Position numbers and translations under genes: made by a program
Origin: Isoetes taiwanensis
Lineage: Eukaryota > Streptophyta > Lycopodiopsida > Isoetales > Isoetaceae
Length of the DNA: 64,000 bases
Assembly: GCA_021234155.1 (NCBI GenBank)
Contig: JAJEKV010000030.1
Location: 5,066,050-5,130,049, forward strand
Reading direction: 5' to 3'
The notes under the pieces: generated by a model
Database searches by the model: none
What the model was told of the DNA's origin: nothing
What the model saw: only the letters and a program-made list of their open reading frames with translations
Part shown: positions 48,675-59,480 of the stretch, piece by piece
Position numbering within the stretch: position 1 is the stretch's first letter
Layout: the number at the start of each line of letters is the position of its first letter

Positions 48675-49134
48675 TGTAACGGGCCCATGGTAGACCCACT
48701 CGAGTATTGAACCTTGAATGTGCACTGTGGGGCGTTCCAGAGACATCGGCATAAATGGGTAGAAGCGACTACTCATAAACGTCTAGACGGTTTTGCCCAG
48801 TTGGTTAAGGGCATGTCGGTTAGGAACGTCACAGTACAGTTGGTATCAGAGCAGGTCTCGAGTTCGAGTCTCCATGGGTGCCCATATGCATGGGTAATTT
48901 GCAAAGACTTGGTAATCATTGTGACATGTTATAGCCTTGGATGCTCGAGGACGAGCATAGTTCTAGTGGGAGAGACTGTAACGGGCCCATGGTAGACCGC
49001 TCGAGTATTCGAACCTTGAATGTGCCTGTGGGGCGTTCCCGAGACATTGGCATAAATGGGTAGAAGTGACTACTCATAAATGTCTAGACGGTTTTGCCCA
49101 GTTGGTTAAGGGCATGTCAGTTAGGAACGTTACA
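48675..49134 (+). mobile_element. TRIM (miniature LTR retrotransposon), 460 bp
   Basis: Two direct terminal repeats, 48675-48833 and 48977-49134 (159 and 158 bases, over 90 percent identical by eye), each start TGTAACGGGCCC and end GT(C/T)ACA. A primer-binding site TGGTATCAGAGC (48841-48852), complementary to the 3' end of initiator methionine tRNA, follows the left repeat. A purine-rich tract (GTGGGAGAGAC) precedes the right repeat. The internal region is only 143 bases and has no ORF. Flanks CTTCG and GTTCG are a likely 5-bp target duplication with one change. The high LTR identity means recent insertion. Confidence 0.9.
48793..48872 (+). promoter_or_regulatory. tRNA-type A-box and B-box-like motifs in the TRIM
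   Basis: TTGCCCAGTTGG (48793-48804) fits an A box and GAGTTCGAGTCTC (48860-48872) fits a B box. They span the end of the left LTR and the start of the internal region. This is sequence resemblance only. Confidence 0.35.
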
Positions 49135-49689
49135 GTTCGGAGCCCATATTTCCCCTGTAGATATGGATCCGACCTTTATAAACTGGCCGCAAACTATCAA
49201 GAAAATGCAGCTACCACCTAGTCAGCATCATAAATCCATAGCCTCAGGCGTATTGTTAGAAAGGAAAATCTTGGGTCTGCCCTGCCAGTTACTCGGTTGG
49301 AACATCCACGGATTGAGCGCGGTGGCCAGACAATTTATAGGGAATAGTAGGTTTGGAGCAGTCATTAGCATATCTTAGGTATATTCTAGATACCTAGGAT
49401 ATGCCATAAACCCTCATAAGCAAGGGTTTGCCCCCCTAGGGGCAACCCAAAAAGTGTCAGTCTAATCAATTTATTAAAATATAATTCACATATACAACAT
49501 TCTATATGATAATATTAGTCGATTAGATGAGATTGTCTATGTAAAGGTGATTTTGAAGCACAAAGCTAATCAAATAAGGGCTACTTTGAGTCTATGTAGA
49601 TGTCCACTTACACCTTTCAAATGTTATGTCATAAAAGATGAGAAGTCGTAGAATTATTCTAGGGGACAAATTGAATAGAGCTAGTGCAA

Positions 49690-50375
49690 ATAACTAGAGA
49701 GATTTTCTATAAACATGTTGGGCATAGGATATCAGACCTGCCAGGCTATCAGCACTACTTATTGTTCAATGATTGCACGGCAAAAGACATGGAGATGCAG
49801 GGCCACCAATCATGCCCATCCTCACTAACTTATTCAACATGGCATTGTAGGAACAATTTCCCAGACAATGGACCACTAGTAGGGTAGTCCCCATCTACAA
49901 GGCACGGGACCCATACAGCCCTCTCAACTATAGAACAATTATGGTCAGTTCCTTTTTTGCAAGATCGATGGTCATCATTCTGGAACGACAATTGATGATG
50001 TGGATGGAGGAAACAAGGATGTGAACTCTCATACAGGCACGATTCAGGCCTCGACACTCCACCATTGTTCATATCTTCATTGCGCACCTTGGTTGGGGAC
50101 ATCAAAAATTGACGATAGGACCTCTACTGCTGCTTCGTTGACTTTGCAAAGGCTTTTTGACACTGCGGTATTATCGCAAAGCGTTGTGGGAGATTAAGTC
50201 GGCTAGGTCCCCTATAGACTTGCAAAATGTGGTGTACATCTATTAAGACTTGCTCAGGGCCGGTGATGTTGACAAGATAACCTTTTCAAAAGAGTAGTAT
50301 TGGGGTCCCAGCGGAGATGCCCACTTTTTCGGCATTGTTTGACCTCAACATTGACCGGTTGGAAGGGTGGCTTAT
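49690..50375 (+). mobile_element. LINE RT remnant
   Basis: Forward-strand pieces give YKARDPYSPLNYRTIMVSSF (about 49897-49955, RT motif 2), RHDSGLDTPPLF-like sequence (about 50037), CFVDFAKAFDT (about 50133-50164, RT motif 3 with its first catalytic aspartate) and a final DLNIDRLEGWL block (about 50342-50375). Frames shift and stops occur. It is cut off on the right by an LTR. Confidence 0.75.
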
Positions 50376-50895
50376 TATGACATTCTAGGGAAACATATGC
50401 CATAAATGCATATATTTCCGGATCCGTCACTATAGAAGTCTATCTCCATAGCCTTCGCATACCATAGATTAGTGGCAATAGGGGTGCATGACTAAGTTAT
50501 TCATATAACTTAGCCAACCTTAGGTTAAGACCATTTTCCACGTGGCCTTAACCTGTTTGGGCACCACCACCGAAGGAAAACCCTATTGGAGCCACGTAGC
50601 GAGGTGACATCAACCCTAACCTATAAATGGCCAAACCCTAACCCTAGGCCATTTTTAAAACCAACGGTCATGCGGGATCCTATTAAGCTCGAAACTCGGA
50701 TTCACGAACCGCGATTGTGGCATAGCATAGCACGGCAGCCCCGTGAGGGTGTGCACATCAAGAGGGAGTGTGAGCTACTTTGACCACCTTGAAGACCATG
50801 GAGACACCGGGAATAGGAGGAGTTCCTCGAGGGAGCGGTATTTGGGTTAGAGTTTTGTAGATCATCACGAAGTAGGATAAGAAGGCTTAAGAAAC
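50376..50895 (+). mobile_element. Probable solo LTR related to the neighbouring Ty3 element
   Basis: It shares a colinear series of blocks with the LTR at 51.1 kb but is clearly diverged: GTCACTATA.AAGTCTA, TAGCCTT..ATACC, GTGCAT..CTAAGTT, CC.CGTGGCCTTA, CCAAACCCTAACCCTAG and GTGTGCACA.C. No internal Ty3 sequence accompanies it, so it is a solo or older LTR inserted next to LINE sequence. Confidence 0.6.
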
Positions 50896-51117
50896 CATGC
50901 TTCATGCTTTTGTAGATCTTACAAAAGCTTTTGATACTGTTAAGAGACGAATATATATGGTATAATGGAAAAGTTGGGGAGTACCTCTTGAATTAAGAAA
51001 TGCGATCAAATTGTATGAAAAGGTAACGATTCAATTGTCGTACCCTTTGAGTGATAAATGTAGAGATGAGGTTACTAGCAATATGGGTCTAAGCGGGGCT
51101 GCCCCTATCTCCAACTA
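50896..51117 (+). mobile_element. Second LINE RT fragment, truncated by the Ty3 element
   Basis: The frame reads HAFVDLTKAFDTVKRR, then WGVPLELRNAIKLYEKVTIQ and SNMGLSGAAPIS. These are RT motif 3 and the lead into motif 4 (GV.QG.PLSP), here degraded. It starts at an earlier RT block than the fragment before the solo LTR ended with, so it is a different LINE copy. Confidence 0.75.
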
Positions 51118-51730
51118 TGGCGTTCGAGGGGAATGTCGCCATAGATAAATTATATTCCTAGACTGCGTCACTATACAAGTCTACCTTTGTAGCCTTGTAT
51201 ACCTTAGAAAGTGGTAATGGGTGCATATCTAAGTTAAATGCTTAACTTAGATAACATAGATAAGGCCCATTTCCACATGGCCTTATTCTATTGGGCAAAA
51301 CCGCCACCGGCCCCCCCATTGGTGCCACGTGGCATCCCATGTGGACGCTTTAACCTATATTTGGCCCAAACCCTAACCCTAGACCTCTTTTTCCTCACCC
51401 TAGCACTTCAACACTCATCCCTATGCACCCAAACCCCAAGCATGGAAAATAAGTAGCATAGCCTAGTGTAGCAGCCCTAGTGTGTGTGCACAATCTTGGG
51501 TGAGGGTGCCGGCCGACCACGTCCAAGGAGCATGGAGACAGTAGATTGGGAGGGGAGTGCTTACGGAGCGTGTAGGTGGAGTAGAGTTCATAGTAGTTCA
51601 TCCTCGAAGTTAGCACTCGGATGGGTACGTATGTTGCATCTAGAGTAGAGCCACCCAAGAACCCTTGTTGAACATCTTGAACCCTAATCAAAGGAACCCT
51701 AAGCGTATGTTAGATATGTATGATTAGGGG
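51118..51730 (+). repeat. 5' LTR of the Ty3 element
   Basis: Aligns with 57052-57680 over most of its length, including AAGTCTACCTTTGTAGCCTT, GGGTGCATATCTAAGTTAAA and GAGTTCATAGTAGTTCATCC. It begins TGGCGTTCGAGGGG at a point that cuts the LINE RT. The right boundary is approximate. Confidence 0.75.
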
Positions 51731-53399
51731 TAAAACGCGGAGAAAAAAAACCCTGACATTGGGAAGCCCAGGCAATGAGGAGAGGCATAGCCGTGCAACG
51801 ATGATCAAATCAAAGGGCGAGCCTCGAACCCTGTCGGCATCACAGCTATCACCAATAGTCATCGACGGAGAGGAGTACATCTTGGCAAACGACATCCTCA
51901 ACCTTCCTTACCGCCAAGAAGAAGGGCTTAGAATCGGCGAGCTCTTAGGCTTGATGGCAAAGGGAGCGGAATCTGAACCTCATTGACTACTCCTACCGAA
52001 ATCCCAAAGGGGGATTAGCGAGGCGCACTCCTACCGGGAGACAATGTCGGATATAGCGACTATGGCTTGAGATAAGGGAGATCTATCGGGAACCAGGGAA
52101 CCAATCATCCCGCAGGAGGAGTTCCAAGAAATACAAAGCGAGTTGTACAAACCAGGAAAGAGGCCCAAGCTCCAGCGATAGTTCGTTCGAGAGGCATGCG
52201 GAAGCATCCAAAGAGCATCAACCCGACAACACAATGACCATGTGGAGAGATCATGAAGACCTCTTAGGCGTGGAGATGTCTACGGGCAGCTCAAAGGAAG
52301 GGCACCGGTCCGCGAGCATAGGCAAGGGTAAAGGCACTCGCTACTACCTCCAGTCCTCGATCAAGGGCGATGATAGTTTTTCACAAGGAGTTCAGCCCAA
52401 GAGGAGAAGAACTGTGGCGCTCCTCATAGTGCTCTCGGCTTCGAGGCAAGACGCTAAGCTATCCTACCATACGGGATCATATCATTCTCTTCAAAGAGAT
52501 CCGTAGCACTCCAACGCCGACTTAAGCCAGAGGCCACCTCCAGGGGATCACGACATTGTCGATTAGTAGCGACAACCGCACCATAACTCCCAACTTTTGA
52601 AATGGCCCGAAAGACTTTCGAAGGCGATCAACCGGAACATCTTCTGCGCCCAACCTCGGCAAAGGCCTTCCCGCTTAGGGGACGCCAAGAATTTCTTCAA
52701 ATTGATGAAGGGCCATCAAAGATAAACAATTTACATTTTTACTTATCTTCTAAATTGTATTGAATGTCTTCACTTCTATGTACTTATCATGTATTTTATA
52801 TTAATGTGTAACTTTATATGTTAATGACTATAAATTGTCCTTAACTTATAAGTGAAATTTTGACATGATTTCTTTATGCTCAACAATAATTCACTTGTAA
52901 ATAAGGATGAATAATATATAACTTAAATAACAAGCATTCATGACTAATACCGGCCGAGAACGGTCGGTCTCGGGCCGTCAAGGCAGATCACCAATGGGTA
53001 CCCAGAAACTTGTTTGGACGACTAACGAGGGCGACAACAATGAAGAAATGACCGGTGAGACAATCAATGCAAGGCTCCACGCCAAATGAGGAACCGGATG
53101 CCCACCGATTCAATCGGGCAACCCCATTGATGAGCGTCCAAGAATATGGACCGGCACCACCACCTCCACCACCAATCGCCGCCTGGCATTATCGAGGAGG
53201 CTCCAAACGAGAAGGGGAAGGCAATCGAGAAATGTCGAGGGGCGGGGAGAAAAGGAGAAACCCGGGACCCTAACACCATCTAGCTCAGGCTCGCCGACAC
53301 CGGCGCATAAGACAGTTCTAGCTTTCGAGTGAGTGGAGTTCGATACATCACATGTAAGGGTCGGGGCAAAGGAAGATGGATGACTATCGAGGAAAGTGG

Positions 53400-53690
53400 A
53401 TAGTTCTATGAGCAATGTATGGAAGACTAGGAAGTTGGGTCAGTTTTCAGAAAGAAAAACCCCACATGGAACATGGAAGCTTGGCTTGATGAGATGGAAG
53501 AGTTTGGTAATTCTTATGGCATGAAAGACAAAGACATAGAAGGTTGCTACAACCAACTTTAATAGGAGCAGCCGGGGATTTGGTGGAAGGGCTACGTTGT
53601 GAGTCCAATACGCTGAAAAGAAATAGTTGCAGATTCAAGACCTTCAGCAAGGCCTTTCGGAAACATTATGTACCAAGATCACATACTAGC
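53400..53690 (+). pseudogene. Ty3 gag remnant
   Basis: In two frames the sequence reads WLDEMEEFGNSYGMKDKD then DLVEGLRCESNTLK-like pieces, and FKTFSKAFRKHYVPRSH-like sequence near 53640-53690. This matches the capsid-region retrotransposon gag domain. Several frameshifts. Confidence 0.6.
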
Positions 53691-54559
53691 GAGGCGGATC
53701 CAAATAGTTCCTACGACTAGACCGTGGAACCCATCGCGAGCTAAGTACACGAGGGAATTCATGAGAGGCCCGGGGCTTAATGTTCACGGGGGTACCGGAA
53801 GGCAAGGTCAATAACGTTTACATTGGAAGGATTGAACAACGGCATTAAAAGGCTCGTTAAGCAATCAACCCCAAGTCACAAGGTAATTTAAGACAAAGCT
53901 TTAAGTTTGGAAGAAGCACCGCTTACTCCAGGCCAGAAACAGTTACCATTCAAGGGTAAAACAATAGGGTAGTACCAAGGGCGATTGTCCAATAAGTAAG
54001 CAGTAACTACCCAACCTCAGGCCAAGGAGCGGAAAGCTCGAAAAAGCCCTTGGAGCCCGTAAACACAAAATGGATCGAGGGGCAGTTCGCCAATGCCGCT
54101 GCCGGACAGCCCGCCAAAGGAAAAGAGGCGTGAAATGCATTGAAAAGAAGTTGTGGCTTACAAAAGCTCCAGCCGGCAATCAATGCACGAACGCCCATTC
54201 ATTATGCAAAATTTTGGCGCGTAATCCCAGCATTGAATTCACCAACCGGCGGGAGACGACGGCGATGACCAGCCAGAAGCGCAAAGATATCAAAGAGGGT
54301 GAGCTACATTTCGAAATTTATTGAGTCGTGATGTTGAAAATCAGTCCACAACATTATGGCCGAGGGAATCATAGATAGCAACCATCCAGTCTTGATAGAT
54401 GCGTCGCCCTCACAACTTTGGCCAGGTCAGGGTTGCTCTGTAATGAAGAATAAAGTCTTGAAGTCAAAGCCAAGGCCGCTAAGCATGGCAAATGGTGTCA
54501 TTCGCACATTAAGGGGAGGAGGATCACGCTTGACATAGACCTTTAGTGGAAGCGGCGGG

Positions 54560-56140
54560 GTCGATGGGGGCAGAGGTCATGGATATTGGAAGGTATGACC
54601 TTATAGTAGGAATGGAGTTCCTAAAGCCAGTAAAGCCATGATTGATCATGGAAGAACGAGATCTCCATGACTGCCGGACGCCACAGATTCATAGTAAAAG
54701 GTAAGAAGGTAGCCCTATGCAGTGCATTTCTATAAAGCAGCCTAAGGAAAAGTATAATAAGAAATAAGGTGGATTTATATTAGAGGTTAGAGGCAATTGA
54801 ATCAAGTAAAGAGAAGGGAAGTGACCTAGGTGGGAATCAGTTGCCCGAAGCCGCAAAAAGGCTCTATTAGGGAGTTCAATGATGTATTTTAGGATCAACC
54901 AGCCGGGCTTACCACCTTATAGGGGGTAGAGTGTGAAATCACACTAGCTCAGGATGCTAAACCTACCAAAGAAGGCACCTTATAGGATGACACCCGGGAG
55001 TTGATTGAGCTAAAGAAGCAAACAAGCAAGGAGAACTTTTGACCTTGATTTATTAGAGCAAGTGTGTCTCCTTTTTGAGCACCCATACTCTTCATGAAGA
55101 AGAAAGACGAGAGTTTAAGAATGCATAGATTACGCGGCTAACAAGCGTGACGATAAAGAACAAGTGTATGCTCGCCAAAAGAGCCAGAGATGGTTCGATG
55201 GGATTAGCTCCAAGGAGCAAAAAGTTTTCTCTAAGATTGATTCAAGGTCGCTATGTCCAAATAAAGGATAAAGGAAGAAGATATCCATAAAGGCCTTAGC
55301 CGGAGGCAGCGGTCACGAGGGGCACCGAAGCCACGGTATGCCCTTTGGCTTATCGAATGCCCCTAAAACTTTCATCGCCTCATGAGCGACATCTTCAGGG
55401 AGTTCTTAGATGAGTTTGTCATTGCCTCTGTAGGCGACATTCCTAGTTTCACAGTAAGTCCATTGAAGATCATTGTCCGGCCCAATTGAGAAGAGGTTGG
55501 AGAAGTTGAGGCGGCATCGATTGTATGGGGAAGCTCTCCAAATGCCACTTTTATACGAAAAAGTGGAGTACCACGGGCCGGATATGTTGAAGGGGATCTC
55601 CGCACCCCTCTTGGAAGTTGAAGCGGTAGTTGATTGGCCGACTCAAGGGAAATGCAGCCAAATTGAAGCTTTTTAGGTCCGGCAAGGGATATACCATAGG
55701 AAGTTCGTGGACTTCGCTAAGTGGGCATCCCTTGGATGGACCTCACTAAGGCGTTAAGGTGAAAGATTGAGAACACATTGGCTAGAAAAAATGTTCAAGC
55801 TTCATTTGAAAAGCTTAAGGAAGCCTTTAACAATGGTACTGAATAATTCTCAGATAAATGACAAGCTTGTAGCAACGGATGCAAGAAAGATAGTAAAGGT
55901 GGAGTCCTTATGCAAGAAGGGAAGAGTAGTAGCCTATGATTCCAAGAAGTTGAATGATCTTAGGAAAGCATCCAAGCATGAACCTGATGAGATCGAACTT
56001 CTAGCCTAACCGCGGAGCTCTTCGCATTTGGAGGCATTATTTGCTTGGAAGGAAATTTCCAGTTGCATGTAATACCCATGAAGCGAGGATTTGGAGAAGC
56101 AATACCCCGGTTCATGAAGGAGTTTGATGGGTAGAGTCGT
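54560..56140 (+). pseudogene. Ty3 protease/RT/RNase H remnant
   Basis: A YDLIVGMEFLKPVKAMIDHG block (about 54598-54650) corresponds to the end of the aspartic protease. Near 55130-55250 there is DYAANKRDDKEQ then KVFSKIDSRS, like DYR.LNK.T.K and FSKIDL.SGY. YGMPFGLSNAP-like sequence lies near 55337-55370, and FREFL.EFVI near 55395 precedes a damaged YVDD. EKLRRHRLYG..LSKCHF and VEAVVDWPT follow at 55500-55650, then the RNase H segment with DAR..V.GVLMQEGRVVAYDSKKLND (55875-55960) and HYLLGRKF (about 56035). Many frameshifts. Confidence 0.8.
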
Positions 56141-57051
56141 CTCCCACTTTGGCCTTACCGGCAGCCAGGCCCCCGGGGAGGTTAGCTTAGTATGTTTCTT
56201 AGTTAGCCTTAGCTCGCATATGTATTCCTAATTAGTAGGGATGCATGTGCGAGAATCTTGGGAACATGTAGGCGATGATGAGATCGCCTTTAAGGCATTC
56301 TCTGGGCCAACATGCACCAAGAGGTGCGCATTAATCAATAGGTCATCGCGAGCGGAAGTGAGGCATGGTGGGCGATGATGGGACATCGTGGGATGCTCTC
56401 TATGCCACGACGCGGGTCGCGACACCGACCATAGGGGCCGCGGTGAAGGTTAAAGTGATCATGTGCGATGATGGATGTTGAGACGTTCCCTTAGCTTCGG
56501 AAACCCTTGGGGCATGATGTTTAAGGAGTACCGCACCGTAACAGAAGACAAAGGTAGCACTTGGATCATGGGCAATGATAGGATCACCTTAAATGGTCCT
56601 TAAGCTCAAAGTAAAGGGCCATGATCGAACAAGGTAGGGTGAACCTTGGAGCTAGTAGTTCGCTCAAGGAGGTAGGTAAGGGGTGGTCCCTAAAACCACA
56701 AATTTATTAACTAAACTAGCGTAATGTGCTGCGAGGCAAAATTGAGCAAGCGAGCATCGAGGAGGGCGCTTAATGAGAAGATGGGGAACCATGATTTAGA
56801 TTTAAATTATGAACCCTAACAACTCTTAAAGTAATGTTTTTACTGATTATTATAAGGAGGGAATCTTGTTGCGCCATATAATTTTTGTATAAGTACAAAT
56901 ATAGCCTAAATTTTGGCAATAAACCTGCTTAATAGGAAGTTGATCAATTAAGTTAAATTGAAGTTGCATATTTTATGTGGTTTTTGTGATAGGAAGGTGT
57001 AGGTTCGTCACCTTAGCTTAATGAGAGACATTGTCCTAATGGGGGAGAATG

Positions 57052-57680
57052 TGATCGCCTGGGAACATCGCCATAGATACATATTCCTGGACCGCCACCA
57101 TTCAAAGTCTACCTTTGTAGCCTTGTATACGCTAGAAAGTGATGGTAATGGGTGCATATCTAAGTTAAATGCTTAACTTAGATAACCTTAGGATAAGGCC
57201 CATTTCCACATGGCCTCGGTCCTATTGGGAAACCCCACACGGCCCCACCCCATTGGTGCTACGTGGCATCCCGTGGACCCTAACCTATATTGGCCCAAGC
57301 CCTAACCTAGACCTCTTTTCCTAATCTCAGCACCCTCAACACTCATCTACGCACTCAAAACCCGGTTTGTTAATGGTTAGTCGTGAGACAGCCTAGTGTA
57401 GCGGCCGAAGTGTGTGCACAATCTTGGAGAGCACGCAGCCACGCCGTCAGAGGCATGGAAGTGATTGGGAGGGAGTGCTTCCTGAGCAGGTAGGTGGAGC
57501 AGAGTTCATAGTAGTTCATCCGAAGGCACCCTGCATGGGTTCCATGCTGTATCTGTGAGCAGGAGCCAACAGTCCCTTGTTGAACAGCTAACGGACCCTG
57601 TTCGGGGACCCCTAGCTACATGGGAGGTTGGGGTAGCATGATTAGGTTAAGATGGTGATACTTGTGATGTCACCCTGATA
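57052..57680 (+). repeat. 3' LTR of the Ty3 element
   Basis: Begins TGATCGCCTGGGAACATCGC right after the purine tract. Homology to the 5' LTR fades after CATGATTAGG (about 57645), so the last part could be unrelated flank. Confidence 0.7.
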
Positions 57681-58949
57681 TGATGAGATGTGATGATGGT
57701 CATGTTTGCTCCTCTTTGTGTGTCAGGAAGGGGGTAGAGACCTGCCAGGTAGCCTACTTAGTAACAGTTCCCTAGTTAGATCCTTTAGTCTCGACCGCTG
57801 CATGGGCGCGGCTCGCGTATTAGGGTGTGGTCGCATGGTCCCGCCACCCGCACGGTGCTCTCACTTCGCAGCTGTGCGTTGGCTCGGTTCTCGTTCTTTG
57901 GGAAGAGTCGCACCTAATCGCAGTCGCGCCACTTTATCTCTAGCCGCCTGCGGAAACTTCAGACCTGTAGATGCAACCCTTCCCGCCGACCAGGAGATGC
58001 AACCTTAGAAAGCTATTCCGATGGGTGCGCCATCGCGTGATCATCCTGGGAAGGAGTCAGAGTCTCGATCTAGTCTATCTTCGGAGCATGCACATGAGGG
58101 TTGATGGAGGGCCAACCCTAGCCTGGCTCATAGCCAGCTCCCGCATTGCTATGACTCACCGCTTCTATCTTGGAGCAGGTTGCCCTTAAGGCCAAATTTG
58201 TCTCAGCATAATTTAGAAGGTCTGCCTAATAATAGAGCTGCAAGATTAGCAGGCCGGGCGTATCGTTTTCTAGATGAATGCTTTTTATAGAAATCTAGGC
58301 AACCATGGCCAATAATTATTTTGCAAAGATTTAAGTGTCTTTATTCTCCGGGTGCAATTTCAGGTGAATTTCTGCCCACTCAAAGATCCATATTTAATCA
58401 AGGACATAAATACATTATAAACAGAATGATGATGCAATACTCACAAATTCCAACCTTTGCAAATGAGAACGGGTTTATCCTTGTAGGTAAAACAAATCTA
58501 TTAAAAGGGAGGTCCGGTGGAAAAATGCCTCAAAGGCATGTTTAGAATATTTGAAACATAATAGCTACAAAAATAAATTCTTAAAATTATCATATGTACC
58601 TAGATGGATATGGAGAATAGATTAGGTTATGAAGAAAGCCAGAATATTAGGCAATTCCTTAAGAAATCTTCGAGAAGGAGGATACAGATAAGGCTTAATC
58701 CATATTTATGACGTCCATGGATGTGGGCGAATTTTCAAGGGAGCCAGATTTAGTTGCAGAAAAGTTGGCTAATTTTATATTTTCACCTATAACGGGCCCT
58801 ACTAAACCATAGCCAAAATGACATTCCCTTAAAAAATAGCCTTTGGTTAACTTTCGGCCCTTAAGGGCTACCCTGATCTTGAGGCTTATCCAAATAATGA
58901 CCTCCTTATGAGTCGAGCTACCTAGGAGCTCTCATGTTTTATGGCATAT
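57681..58949. other. No gene recognised
   Basis: The first part is GC-richer, then AT-rich. An ORF at 58321-58545 has no recognisable family. Confidence 0.4.
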
Positions 58950-59480
58950 GATTATCTTCTTTGGCAGCTATGGATATGTGGATGAGCTACCCTTCGAGGT
59001 AGGTATGATGTATTATTATTGCTAGTTCCGACGATGTTTATAAGCTCACAGGATAGGAGCCCATAGGGGAAGGGCGCTAAGACACCTTCGCGGTCCCCTT
59101 CCCCGCGACCACGATGATCCCGTGAGTGCGGGATAGACGGAGGGCCCGTAAGGCCGGGGACCGGATGGGGGATTTCCACGGAGTGCACGGCCGGGAGCCG
59201 AGATATTTAGTAGGAGCCAGCCACACCAACCCTTTTGAGCTTTTATAGATGAATTGGAATATTGGGTAGGAATGCAATGGCGAGATGGTAACTCCATTGC
59301 GTGATATGCTATATTATTTTTCCCATATGGATGACATAATGCCTTTTGCTGATCGGGCACCGCTATGCAAAAACATTTAGATGCCTTTACATACTTTTGC
59401 CACAGCTCCTAAAACTACAAGTCAATCTTAGAAAGACCAAAATCCTCATCTTTGAAATGCGGTTATAAATCACTGTACAA
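58950..59480 (+). mobile_element. LINE RT remnant around the catalytic motif
   Basis: Around 59318-59352 the frame reads YYFSHMDDIMPFADRAPL, which fits the F/YADD catalytic block of LINE RTs with alanine changed to methionine. About 60 bases later LQVNLRKTKILIFEM (59414-59458, another frame) matches the L.VN..KTK...F block that follows YADD. The sequence before it (59080-59270) is GC-rich and frame-broken. Confidence 0.65.

Larger units (their letters stand above)
51118..57680 (+). mobile_element. Ty3/gypsy LTR retrotransposon, degenerate, integrase not seen
   Basis: Two LTRs (51118-51730 and 57052-about 57680) flank frame-shifted gag, protease, RT and RNase H remnants on the plus strand. 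A purine tract ATGGGGGAGAAT lies directly before the right LTR. The LTRs differ by many substitutions and indels, so the insertion is old. Between the RNase H remnant (ending about 56.1 kb) and the right LTR there is about 950 bases without recognisable integrase, which suggests deletion. A very AT-rich patch at 52710-52940 interrupts the otherwise GC-richer internal region and may be a separate insertion. Confidence 0.8.

Noticed and set aside
48841-48872. Putative tRNA gene around GGTATCAGAGC and GAGTTCGAGTCTC
   Set aside because: The first motif is the TRIM primer-binding site, and no cloverleaf can be formed.
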